A stretch of DNA of 7,727 nucleotides from Phycisphaerae bacterium (GCA_030432455.1 JAUIHC010000128.1:1-7727), one strand, 5' to 3'; counted from the stretch's first letter, positions 1-6,956 are shown. The notes: generated from the letters alone by a model not told the origin. Program-made: numbers and translations.

Positions 1-1
1 C

Positions 2-1075
2 ACCGCGATCCATCCGCCCATGCACGAGTTCGCGCCGTATCGGGACGTCGTCGCCACGGTGCGGAGTCGCGAGTCGGTCGATGTCCGGGCCAGAGTGGAC
101 GGCTTCCTCCGGACCCGCGGGTTCGATCCGGGCGATCTCGTCACGGTCGGCCAGACGCTGTTCACGCTCGAGACCGACGAGTACGACGCCGCGGTCGCCG
201 CCGCGACCGCCGACCTCGGCGCGGCGAAGGCCCGACTCCAGCTCGACACCGAGGTCGCGGACAAATACCAGCAGGCGTTCGACCGCGGTGCCGCGAGCGA
301 CGTCGAACTGTTGGAGGCGCAGGCGACGGTCGAGGTCTCGGCCGCCGCGGTCGATCAGGCCGAAGCCACGCTCCGCCGCGCGGAACTCGACCTCTCCTAC
401 ACCACGATCACGAGTCCGATCGAGGGCCGGATCGGCGAGGACCTCGTGAGCGTGGGCAACCTCGTCGGCCGCGGCGAACCCACGCTGCTCGCGAAGGTCC
501 GCACCGTCGATCCGATGAACGTCTACTTCGACGTGCCCGAGACCGCGTTCCTGCAGTTCCGGCGCGACCTCGTGGACGGCGGCATGGATCCCAACGCGAA
601 GGCGGACTATCCGTTCGAACTGGTCATGCCCGATGACCAGGTGTACGAACCGACCGGCGACCTCGACTTCGCCGACTACGAGATCGACCGCACGACCGGC
701 ACCCTCACCATGCGCGGGGTGATCGGCAACCCGCAGGGCTTCCTTCGCGACGGCATGTTCGTCCGGGTCCGACTGCGACAGCCCGAGCGGACGGCCCTCG
801 CCCTGCCCGCGTCCGCAGTGCTCGTGGACATGGCCGGCGCGTACGCCTATCTCGTCGACGGCGACGGCCTCGTCGTACGACAGGGCGTCGAGACCGGCGT
901 CTCGCTCGACGGTCTCGTCGAGATCGTCGCGGGCCTCGACGCGAACGACACCGTCATCGTGGACGGCATCCTCCGATCGAGGCCCGGTGCCGAGGTGGAC
1001 GCCGAACTCGTCACCCTCCCGGAGGCGATGAAGCGCCTCGATCCGGCGGCGACGATCGCGGGGGGTGACTCGTGA
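2..1075 (+). CDS. RND efflux periplasmic adaptor (membrane fusion protein), 5' truncated by window edge
   Basis: This is the adaptor subunit of a tripartite RND pump, bridging an inner-membrane permease to an outer-membrane channel in the periplasm. The frame is open to the first base, and family members carry a signal peptide and about 40-60 more residues, so the true start lies outside the window. The ATG at 20 is only the first in-frame Met. Counting from that Met, the first half of the lipoyl domain is at about 15-52 (RDVVATVRSRESVDVRARVDGFL, split here as RDVVATV and RSRESVDVRARVDGFL). A helical hairpin follows at about 53-125, with heptad-like Ala/Leu/Glu repeats. The returning lipoyl strand is at 126-150 (YTTITSPIEGRIGE). 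A beta-barrel domain occupies about 160-255 and a membrane-proximal domain about 258-335 (VIVDGILRSRPGAEV). It lies 82 nt upstream of the permease on the same strand, so co-transcription is likely. The substrate cannot be read from the sequence. Confidence 0.94.
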   Translation, partial: TAIHPPMHEFAPYRDVVATVRSRESVDVRARVDGFLRTRGFDPGDLVTVGQTLFTLETDEYDAAVAAATADLGAAKARLQLDTEVADKYQQAFDRGAASDVELLEAQATVEVSAAAVDQAEATLRRAELDLSYTTITSPIEGRIGEDLVSVGNLVGRGEPTLLAKVRTVDPMNVYFDVPETAFLQFRRDLVDGGMDPNAKADYPFELVMPDDQVYEPTGDLDFADYEIDRTTGTLTMRGVIGNPQGFLRDGMFVRVRLRQPERTALALPASAVLVDMAGAYAYLVDGDGLVVRQGVETGVSLDGLVEIVAGLDANDTVIVDGILRSRPGAEVDAELVTLPEAMKRLDPAATIAGGDS

Positions 1076-1141
1076 CCTCGATGCCCTCAGCCCGGACGGT
1101 TCCGTGGTGAATCCTCGTGCGTCCCTGCCCACACAAGTCAC

Positions 1142-1148
1142 GGGGAGG
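1142..1148 (+). promoter_or_regulatory. Shine-Dalgarno for the RND permease, supporting a GTG start
   Basis: GGGGAGG lies 9 nt before the GTG at 1158. The protein read from that GTG begins MFSAVFIKRPIFA, which matches the conserved N-terminus of HAE1 permeases, so the GTG start is well supported. Confidence 0.75.
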
Positions 1149-1157
1149 TCCTGACCG

Positions 1158-4100
1158 GTGTTCAGTGCCGTCTTCATCAAGCGACCGATCTTCGCGGCCG
1201 TCATCTCGATCGTGATCGTGATCCTCGGCGGACTCGCCTACGGGTCGCTGCCGCGGGCCCGCTATCCGGACATCGCGCCTCCGACGATCCAGGTCTCGGC
1301 CTTCTATCCCGGTGCGAGCGCCATCACGATCGGCGAGACGGTCGCGACCCCGATCGAGCAGGAGATCAACGGCGTCGACGGCATGCTCTACATGTCGAGC
1401 GTGTCGGCGAGCGACGGCTCGTGTTCGATCACCGTGACCTTCGAGGTCGGCACCGATCTGGACATCGCCAACGTGCTCGTCCAGAACCGGGTGGCGTCGG
1501 CGATTCCGAAGCTGCCCGAGGAGGTGCAGCGACAGGGCGTCCTCACCAAGAAGCAGTCCACCGACATCATCATGTACGCGGCGCTCTCCTCGACGAGCGA
1601 CGACTTCGACGCCCTCTTCCTGTCCAACTACGCCGAAGCGCGGATGCGGGACGAGCTCACGCGGGTGCCCGGGGTCGGTGACGTGAAGATCTTCGGGGTC
1701 GGCAGCTACGGCATGCGGATCTGGCTCGACCCCGAGCGGATGCGATCGCTCGACATGACGACCGGCGAGGTGGTGGCCGCGATCCGCGCCCAGAACGCGG
1801 AGGTCGCCGCGGGACGCATCGGTGCGGCCCCCGCCCCGGCTGGACAGGTCTTCGATCTCACGGTCACCACCACCGGCCGACTCCGCACCGCCGAGCAGTT
1901 CGAGGAGATCGTGGTGCGAAGCGGCGCCGAGGGCGCCCTCGTGCGACTCGCCGATGTCGCCCGCATCGAACTTGGCTCACAGAGCTACACACTGTCGAGT
2001 TCGCTCGACGGCCAGCCCGCCGCGACCATGGCGATCTACCAGCTCCCCGGGGCCAACGCGATCGATGTCGCGGACGGCTGCCGAGCGGCGCTCGATCGGA
2101 TGTCGGCGGACTTTCCCGCGGGCGTCGAGTACTCGGTGGTCTTCGACGGCACGCTCATCATCCGGACGAGTCTGGCCGAGCTTCAGGTCACGCTGCTCAT
2201 CACGATCGCGCTGGTGATCCTGACGGTCTACATCTTCCTCCAGAACCTGCGAGCCACGCTCATCCCGGCGGTCACGATCCCGGTGTCGCTCATCGGCACC
2301 TTCTTCGTGATGCAGCTCCTCGGGTTCAGCCTCAATCTGCTGACGCTGTTCGGGCTCGTGCTCGCGGTCGGCATCGTGGTGGACGACGCGATCGTGGTGG
2401 TCGAGAACGTCATCCGCCTGCTCGACGAGGAGAAGCTCTCCCCCAAGGAGGCCGCCCGAAGGTCGATGGAGGAGGTCTCGGGCCCGGTCGTGGCGACGAC
2501 GATCGTCCTGCTCGCGGTGTTCGTGCCCGCGGCGTTCGTCGGGGGCATCACGGGAAGCCTTCTCAAGCAGTTCGCCCTCACGATCTCGATCGCCACCCTG
2601 TTCAGCTCGCTGAACGCCCTCACCCTGAGCCCCGCGCTCGCGGGCGTGATCCTGCGACCGACGAGCGACCGGCGGAACGCCTTCTTCCGTGGCTTCAACA
2701 CCCTGCTCGCCCGGGTCACCGGCGGGTACACGGGCACGGTCGGCGGCCTGCTTCGCGTCTGGCCGGTGACGGTCGCGGGATTCGTCGCACTGATCGTGCT
2801 GGGCGGGGCGGCGGTCGGTCGGATCCCGACCGGGTTCGTGCCGCAGGAGGACGAGGGCTACTGCGTCATGAACGTGATGCTTCCCGACGCGGCCAGCGCC
2901 CAGCGGACCGCCGCGGTCGTCGAGCGGGTCGCGGCGCAGGCGGGCGAGATCCCCGGCGTCGCCAACGTGCTGACGATGAACGGGTACTCGCTGCTGTCGG
3001 GCGCCGCGGCGAGCAACGCGGCGACGATCGTCGTGGTCTTCGATCCGTGGGACGAACGCCCCACTCCCGATCTCCAGCAGGCGTCGATCCTCCGAGCGCT
3101 CAACACGATCGGCGCGGGCATCCAGGAGGGCATGGTCGTCGCCTTCCCGGTGCCGTCGCTGCCGGGTCTCGGGGCCAGCGCCGGTCTCTCGCTGGAGGTG
3201 CAGGACCGGGCGGGACTCGGACTCGATGTTCTGCAGGGCGCGGTCGACCAGTACCTCGACGCGGCGAACAGCCAGTCGGGGATCGCCCGGGCGATCACCA
3301 CGTTCAGTGCGAATGTGCCGCAGGTGCACGTCGACATCGACCGCGAGCGGGCCCTTTCCCGCGGCGTGGACATGAACGAGATCTTCCAGACGCTCTCCGC
3401 GAATCTCGGGTCGTACTACGTCAACGACTTCGCGAGCTTCGGCCGCATCTATCAGGTTCGCACCTCGGCGGAGGCAGGGTTCCGGTCCAGTCCCGAGGAC
3501 ATCGGCCGACTCGAGGTCCGGAACCGGGAGGGGCGGATGCTGCCGATGGAGTCGGTGGCGACGGTCCAACGACGGTTCGGACCGGAGAGCGTGTTCCACT
3601 TCAACATCTATCCATCGGCCAGGGTCACGGCGGGACCGGCGCCCGGGTTCTCCGGCGGTCAGGCACTCCAGCTGCTCGCGGAGATGGGTGACGAGGCGCT
3701 GCCGCCGGGCACCGGCTTCGCCTGGCGGGATCTCGCGTTCCAGATGACCGCGGCCGCCGGTGGCATGGCGGCGGCGTTCGGCCTTGCGGTGATCCTGGTC
3801 TATCTGGTCCTTGCGGCGCAGTACGAGAGCTGGTCGCTCCCGGTGTCGGTGGTGCTGAGCGTCCCGACCGCCCTGCTCGGCGTCGTCATGGCGCTGCTCT
3901 TCACCGGACTGCCGATCGACCTCTACGTGCAGGTCGGCATCGTGCTGCTGATCGGACTCGCGGCGAAGAGCTCGATCCTGATCGTCGAGTTCGCCAAGGT
4001 CCGCCGCGAGGAGGGGCTCACCCCGAACGAGGCGGCGATCGACGCGGCGAAGATGCGGTTCCGCGCGGTGCTCATGACCGCGTTCAGCTTCATCCTCGGC

Positions 4101-4265
4101 GTGCTGCCGCTGCTGGTGGCGACCGGGGCGGGCGCGATGAGTCGCCGGGCGATGGGCACGACCGTGTTCGGAGGCATGCTCGCCGCGACCGTCATCAGCC
4201 TGCTGATGGTGCCGGTGCTCTACGCGATCGTCCAACGATTCAGCGAGCGATTCTTCAAGCAATAG
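1158..4265 (+). CDS. RND (HAE1 family) multidrug efflux permease, AcrB-like
   Basis: This is a proton-driven inner-membrane transporter that exports hydrophobic or amphiphilic compounds as the trimeric core of a tripartite pump. At 1035 aa it is the normal family length (AcrB 1049). Twelve membrane segments are visible at roughly 10-30, 341-361, 366-386, 391-415, 437-461, 468-496, 536-554, 868-888, 893-914, 922-944, 970-990 and 1001-1023, with two large periplasmic loops after segments 1 and 7. The proton-relay residues are all present: D409 and D410 (VGIVVDDAIVVVENV), K937 (GLAAKSSILIVEF), and R967 and T974 (MRFRAVLMT), matching AcrB D407, D408, K940, R971 and T978. The signature PDIAPPTIQVSAFYPGAS is at 37-54. 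The switch-loop region at about 607-622 (MNGYSLLSGAAASNAA) lacks the phenylalanines of AcrB, so substrate choice may differ. It pairs with the upstream adaptor. No outer-membrane factor gene follows. Confidence 0.97.
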   Translation: MFSAVFIKRPIFAAVISIVIVILGGLAYGSLPRARYPDIAPPTIQVSAFYPGASAITIGETVATPIEQEINGVDGMLYMSSVSASDGSCSITVTFEVGTDLDIANVLVQNRVASAIPKLPEEVQRQGVLTKKQSTDIIMYAALSSTSDDFDALFLSNYAEARMRDELTRVPGVGDVKIFGVGSYGMRIWLDPERMRSLDMTTGEVVAAIRAQNAEVAAGRIGAAPAPAGQVFDLTVTTTGRLRTAEQFEEIVVRSGAEGALVRLADVARIELGSQSYTLSSSLDGQPAATMAIYQLPGANAIDVADGCRAALDRMSADFPAGVEYSVVFDGTLIIRTSLAELQVTLLITIALVILTVYIFLQNLRATLIPAVTIPVSLIGTFFVMQLLGFSLNLLTLFGLVLAVGIVVDDAIVVVENVIRLLDEEKLSPKEAARRSMEEVSGPVVATTIVLLAVFVPAAFVGGITGSLLKQFALTISIATLFSSLNALTLSPALAGVILRPTSDRRNAFFRGFNTLLARVTGGYTGTVGGLLRVWPVTVAGFVALIVLGGAAVGRIPTGFVPQEDEGYCVMNVMLPDAASAQRTAAVVERVAAQAGEIPGVANVLTMNGYSLLSGAAASNAATIVVVFDPWDERPTPDLQQASILRALNTIGAGIQEGMVVAFPVPSLPGLGASAGLSLEVQDRAGLGLDVLQGAVDQYLDAANSQSGIARAITTFSANVPQVHVDIDRERALSRGVDMNEIFQTLSANLGSYYVNDFASFGRIYQVRTSAEAGFRSSPEDIGRLEVRNREGRMLPMESVATVQRRFGPESVFHFNIYPSARVTAGPAPGFSGGQALQLLAEMGDEALPPGTGFAWRDLAFQMTAAAGGMAAAFGLAVILVYLVLAAQYESWSLPVSVVLSVPTALLGVVMALLFTGLPIDLYVQVGIVLLIGLAAKSSILIVEFAKVRREEGLTPNEAAIDAAKMRFRAVLMTAFSFILGVLPLLVATGAGAMSRRAMGTTVFGGMLAATVISLLMVPVLYAIVQRFSERFFKQ

Positions 4266-4275
4266 GAACAGACGG

Positions 4276-4291
4276 GGTGGTTGCCATCACC
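4276..4291 (+). terminator. Weak hairpin just after the permease gene
   Basis: GGTGGT and ATCACC form a 6-bp stem (one G-U pair) around a TGCC loop, 10 nt after the permease stop codon. No T-run follows, so it is at best a weak or factor-dependent terminator. Confidence 0.2.
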
Positions 4292-4318
4292 ATCCACCGC
4301 CACGCTCCGCCCAAAAGC

Positions 4319-4335
4319 GGGACAGGCGACATTTT
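4319..4335 (+). repeat. Repeat copy A (plus orientation, outer left)
   Basis: GGGACAGGCGACATTTT, preceded by AAAAGC. It differs from copy B by one missing A before CATTTT and pairs with B as the outer inverted repeat. Confidence 0.7.
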
Positions 4336-4400
4336 CGGCCATCAACGGGGAGAGAGCGACGCCCGGCCGCCACCATCCGCCAACCCGTGTGACCCAACGT

Positions 4401-4415
4401 CGGACAGGCGATCAT
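4401..4415 (+). repeat. Repeat copy C (plus orientation, inner left)
   Basis: CGGACAGGCGATCAT. The GGACAGGCGA core is shared with copies A and B, then diverges after CAT (GTCGG instead of TTTT). It is a decayed or variant copy. Confidence 0.55.
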
Positions 4416-4522
4416 GTCGGATGCCCACGCACCGGGCGGCAGACGTCAACCCGACGTCGGATTCGGACGCGGATGAGGGCTTGAGCGTCTGAAACGTCGC
4501 TCGTCCACGATCCCCCTCTTCG

Positions 4523-4540
4523 AATGTCGCCGGTCCCCAT
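4523..4540 (-). repeat. Repeat copy D (minus orientation, inner right)
   Basis: Read on the minus strand this is ATGGGGACCGGCGACATT, with one A-to-C change in the core relative to the other copies. ATG and CAT can pair around the core as in copy B. Confidence 0.6.
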
Positions 4541-4566
4541 GTCCTGCAGCACCGCCACTCCCCGCC

Positions 4567-4590
4567 AAAATGTTCGCCTGTCCCCATTTT
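4567..4590 (-). repeat. Repeat copy B (minus orientation, outer right, most complete)
   Basis: On the minus strand AAAATG is followed by GGGACAGGCGAA and then CATTTT, giving a 6-bp stem with a 12-nt loop. It ends 13 nt before the ATG of the hydrolase gene. Confidence 0.7.
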
Positions 4591-4603
4591 TTTCATCTCC
4601 GTC

Positions 4604-5512
4604 ATGAAGCCCATCCACACCCTCGATCTCCTCTACCACGACCTTGCCGGCGCGGCCGCGAGCCATCTGATCGTCACCGACGACGGCCCCGTGCTCGTTG
4701 AAGCGGGGCCGATGGTCACCCTGCCGACGCTGCGCGAGCAGCTCCTGATTCACGACGTCGACCCGACCTCGATCGTCGCGGTCATCCTCACCCACATCCA
4801 CCTCGACCACGCCGGGGCCGCCGGGTGGTTCGCGGACCGCGGCGCCGACGTGTTTGTGCACCCCTTCGGCGCCCGCCACCTCGTCGAGCCGGTGAAGCTC
4901 AACGCCAGTGCCCGGCGGATCTACGGCGACGAGCTCGACACGCTCTTCGGCGAACTGCACGCCTGCCCCGCCGATCGGGTCCACGAGGTCGCCGACGGCG
5001 AGACCGTCTCGATCGGGGGCATCGACTTCACCGCGATCGAAACGCCCGGCCACGCCCGGCACCACCATGCCTGGATGCTCGACCTCGACGGTCTCCGCCA
5101 GTGCTTCACCGGCGACGTCGCGGGCATGCGGATCCCGGGATCCTCCTTCCCCACCCTCCCGCTCGCTCCACCGGAGTTCGATCGCGACGCCTGGGTCGCG
5201 TCGATCGACCGACTCGACGCCCTCGACGTCGACCGTCTGCACCTCACGCACTTCGGCCACGTGGACGACCCGTCCCGCCACCTCGCCCGCGTCCGCGACC
5301 GGGTCATCCGGGAAAGCGACTTCGTGGCCCGGCTCCTCGCCGACGAGCACCTCGACCTCGCCAGCCGCCGGACCGCCTATCGACACTGGCTGGAGGAGGA
5401 CGCCGCGGGCGAGAACATCCCGGAGGCGCGATTCCGAGCCTTCGTGAACAACGGGCTGCTGGACATGAACTTCGGGGGGGTGGCGCGGTGGAGGGGAGCG
5501 AGGAGGGCGTAG
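4604..5512 (+). CDS. MBL-fold metallo-hydrolase (glyoxalase II-like superfamily)
   Basis: A 302-aa protein of the metallo-beta-lactamase fold, expected to bind two metal ions and hydrolyse a small ester, thioester, lactone or similar bond. The substrate is not predictable. Metal ligands are visible in order: H64, H66, D68 and H69 (LTHIHLDHAGAAG), H150 (ETPGH), D171 (FTGD) and H216 (LTHFGH). A C-terminal part rich in charged helices (about 222-285) follows the core, as in many standalone bacterial members of this superfamily. No signal peptide is seen, so it is probably cytoplasmic. The ATG at 4604 fits because family-like sequence starts at residues 4-9 (IHTLDL). No Shine-Dalgarno is visible: the 20 nt before it are pyrimidine-rich, and the frame stays open upstream into the repeat element. 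The extreme C-terminus (GGVARWRGARRA) is encoded where a purine-rich tract begins, so the tail may have been altered by that repeat. Confidence 0.9.
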   Translation: MKPIHTLDLLYHDLAGAAASHLIVTDDGPVLVEAGPMVTLPTLREQLLIHDVDPTSIVAVILTHIHLDHAGAAGWFADRGADVFVHPFGARHLVEPVKLNASARRIYGDELDTLFGELHACPADRVHEVADGETVSIGGIDFTAIETPGHARHHHAWMLDLDGLRQCFTGDVAGMRIPGSSFPTLPLAPPEFDRDAWVASIDRLDALDVDRLHLTHFGHVDDPSRHLARVRDRVIRESDFVARLLADEHLDLASRRTAYRHWLEEDAAGENIPEARFRAFVNNGLLDMNFGGVARWRGARRA

Positions 5513-5580
5513 AGAGTGGAGGGAGAATGGAGAACGGAAAACGGAGAAGGGCGAAGGAAACTCGGGGAAGGGGAATGGCG
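5486..5580. repeat. Purine-rich degenerate heptamer tract
   Basis: This is an almost all-purine plus strand with loosely repeated units such as AGAATGG, AGAACGG, AAAACGG and AGAAGGG. It is clearest at 5513-5560. It starts in the last codons of the hydrolase gene and fills the first half of the gap before msrBA. Composition and periodicity separate it from the flanking GC-rich mixed sequence. Its function is unknown. Confidence 0.55.
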
Positions 5581-5596
5581 GATGACCTCGGCGGGT

Positions 5597-5624
5597 GAAC
5601 TTCGCGAGGGGTCCGCGTAGTCTG
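5597..5624 (+). promoter_or_regulatory. Possible ECF-sigma (sigma-E-like) promoter for msrBA
   Basis: GAACTT at 5597-5602 and TCTG at 5621-5624 resemble the -35 (GAACTT) and -10 (TCTGA) boxes of sigma-E-type promoters. The spacing is 18 nt, one or two longer than usual. It lies about 60 nt before the msrBA start. Envelope or oxidative-stress control would suit an exported Msr enzyme, but short matches like this arise easily by chance. Confidence 0.25.
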
Positions 5625-5637
5625 TCGTGGGATCCGG

Positions 5638-5667
5638 GAGCCGGGTTCGAATCCGGAACCGGGTCTC
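5638..5667 (+). promoter_or_regulatory. Hairpin in the msrBA leader
   Basis: GAGCCGGGTTC can pair with GGAACCGGGTCTC around the loop GAATCC, with small bulges. An alternative fold uses the near-palindrome CCGGGTTCGAATCCGG (5641-5656). No T-run follows, so an intrinsic terminator is unlikely. It may be an RNA-stability or protein-binding structure. Confidence 0.3.
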
Positions 5668-5673
5668 CGTTCG

Positions 5674-5680
5674 AAGGAAG
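5674..5680 (+). promoter_or_regulatory. Shine-Dalgarno for msrBA
   Basis: AAGGAAG lies 5 nt before the ATG at 5686, supporting that start, which also adds the N-terminal export signal. Confidence 0.7.
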
Positions 5681-5685
5681 CCATC

Positions 5686-6813
5686 ATGAACCCCATCGCC
5701 GCCACCTGCCTGTTCACCGCCGCCGCCCTCGCCGTCGCGGGTCTCGGGGCCGCCTTCGGCCCGCCGACCGGATCGACCGCCAAGGAGACTCCAGTGCGCA
5801 CCCTGACCACCGCCGACGGCCGCACCATCTCGGCCGCCGGCCATGACGTCACCCCACTCTCCCGCGAGGCGGTCGCCGAGCTCGCGAAGTCGCTCACTCC
5901 CGAGCAGTACCGCATCACCCAGAACGCCGGCACCGAGCGACCGTTCTGCGGCACGCTGCTCGACAACAAGAAGGACGGCATGTACGTCTGCGTGGTGTGC
6001 GGCCTCCCCCTCTTCAAGAGCGAGCACAAGTTCACCTCCGGCACCGGCTGGCCGAGCTTCTTCACCGGGTTCGATCCCGCCCACGTCGCCGAGAAGACCG
6101 ACACCAGCCACGGCATGGTCCGCACCGAGATCAACTGCGCCCGCTGCGACGCTCACCTCGGCCACGTCTTCCCCGACGGCCCCCCGCCGACCAACCTCCG
6201 GTACTGCCTCAACAGCGAGTCGTTGGAGTTCGTCGAGAAGGGGCAACCCGTCCCCAAGGAGTCCCAGCCCGTCATGACCACCGAGACCGCCTACTTCGCC
6301 GGCGGCTGCTTCTGGGGCGTCGAGCACGGCTTCCAGATGATTCCCGGCGTCTTCACCGTCGAGAGCGGCTACCAGCAGGGCACCGTCGACAACCCGACCT
6401 ACAAGCAGGTCTGCACCGGGAACACCGGCCACGCCGAAAGCGTCAAGGTGGTCTTCGACCCGGCGACCGTCTCCTACGAGACGCTGCTCCGCTTCTTCAT
6501 GGCCCTGCACGACCCCACCCAGCTCAATCGACAGGGCCCGGACTTCGGGACGCAGTACCGGTCGGGGGTCTACACGGTCGGCGACGACCAACTCACGACC
6601 GCGAAGAAGGTCCTCGCCGAGCTCCAGGCGAGCAGCGCCTTCGCGGGCCGCACCATCGTCACCGAGGTCGAGCCGGCGAAGGCGTTCTACGCCGCCGAGG
6701 ACTATCACCAGGACTACATCGAGAAGACAGGTCGCGCCTGCCACGTGAACATCCACGGCGCGTTCAAGGCGGCGGGCCTCGAGGAGCCGACCGGGAAGCC
6801 GGCCGGGCACTGA
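5686..6813 (+). CDS. msrBA: Exported MsrB-MsrA fusion, peptide methionine sulfoxide reductase
   Basis: A 375-aa bifunctional enzyme that reduces both the R (MsrB) and S (MsrA) forms of methionine sulfoxide in proteins. Residues 3-24 are hydrophobic and Ala-rich with small residues near 20-24. This resembles a signal peptide or anchor, although the n-region has no positive charge, so periplasmic action is likely but not certain. The MsrB domain covers about 58-184. It has zinc cysteines C102/C105 (YVCVVCG) and C151/C154 (CARCD), the motif SGTGWPSFF at 118-126, and catalytic C174 (RYCLNS). The usual resolving Cys in SGCGWPSF is Thr here, and C88 (RPFCGTLLDN) is the likely substitute. The MsrA domain covers about 201-355, with catalytic C208 (GGCFWG), GNTGHAE at 245-251, and C352 (ACHVNI) as a probable resolving Cys. 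The linker carries one extra in-frame Met (M197) but no sign of a split gene. The gene converges on the next one. Confidence 0.96.
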   Translation: MNPIAATCLFTAAALAVAGLGAAFGPPTGSTAKETPVRTLTTADGRTISAAGHDVTPLSREAVAELAKSLTPEQYRITQNAGTERPFCGTLLDNKKDGMYVCVVCGLPLFKSEHKFTSGTGWPSFFTGFDPAHVAEKTDTSHGMVRTEINCARCDAHLGHVFPDGPPPTNLRYCLNSESLEFVEKGQPVPKESQPVMTTETAYFAGGCFWGVEHGFQMIPGVFTVESGYQQGTVDNPTYKQVCTGNTGHAESVKVVFDPATVSYETLLRFFMALHDPTQLNRQGPDFGTQYRSGVYTVGDDQLTTAKKVLAELQASSAFAGRTIVTEVEPAKAFYAAEDYHQDYIEKTGRACHVNIHGAFKAAGLEEPTGKPAGH

Positions 6814-6861
6814 ATCGACGAATCGACGCCGCCACCGCCGCAGCCTTCCCGCCGATCCATC

Positions 6862-6915
6862 GCCATCACGACGACCGCCCCGGTGTCCAGAGACACCGGG
6901 GCGGTCTGTGATGGC
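6862..6915. terminator. Strong bidirectional hairpin between convergent genes
   Basis: GACCGCCCCGGTGTC (6873-6887) pairs perfectly over 15 bp with 6892-6906 around a CAGA loop. A second 8-bp stem (GCCATCAC / GTGATGGC) extends it after small bulges. It sits 48 nt after the msrBA stop and 41 nt after the end of the minus-strand gene, so it could end both transcripts. Neither side has a strong T-run, so termination may be pausing-based, or the structure may protect 3' ends. Confidence 0.7.
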
Positions 6916-6956
6916 TTGTTCATGATTCGAACACGGCCTCGAGCGACCGGATGCGC

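Larger units (their letters stand above)
4311..4592. mobile_element. Candidate small non-autonomous element or REP-like cluster, four motif copies in ++-- order
   Basis: This stretch fills most of the 338-nt gap between the permease and the hydrolase and contains no credible gene. Two plus-strand copies (4319-4335, 4401-4415) and two minus-strand copies (4523-4540, 4567-4590) of one motif face inward. The outermost pair forms an imperfect terminal inverted repeat: AAAAGC-GGGACAGGCGACATTTT on the left, and on the right, read on the minus strand, AAAATG-GGGACAGGCGAACATTTT. The full right copy is itself a potential hairpin, AAAATG / CATTTT around a 12-nt loop. Inside, ACGTCGGA occurs twice (4397-4404, 4454-4461). 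From memory, GGGGACAG-type ends next to ATTTT occur around IS200/IS605-like Y1 (RAYT) transposases, so a transposase-mobilised relict is a reasonable reading. No transposase is present and no target-site duplication was identified. Confidence 0.5.

Noticed and set aside
81..449. Alternative plus-strand frame inside the adaptor gene
   Set aside because: It is an Arg/Ser/Pro-rich shadow of a well-supported adaptor reading frame.
1977..4262. A 761-codon open frame on the minus strand opposite the permease
   Set aside because: It lies entirely opposite a certain RND permease, is dominated by Arg, His, Asp and Glu, has no recognisable motif, and is expected from GC-rich codon third-position bias.
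4277..4492. Small open frames of about 70 codons inside the 4266-4603 gap
   Set aside because: They overlap the repeat copies, have no ribosome-binding site and no hydrophobic or motif content. Two overlapping frames are equally open, which points to chance.
4567..4592. Hairpin plus T-run at the right end of the repeat element, read as an intrinsic terminator
   Set aside because: The stem is AT-rich (AAAATG/CATTTT) with a 12-nt loop, and the sequence is a copy of the dispersed repeat, so the T-run is better explained as part of the repeat end. It also sits directly before a gene on the same strand.
5641..5660. tRNA T-arm-like GGGTTCGAATCC
   Set aside because: The third T-stem pair is G-G, and no D-arm, anticodon arm, matching acceptor strand or CCA is found at the right distance. 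It is better explained as part of a local hairpin.
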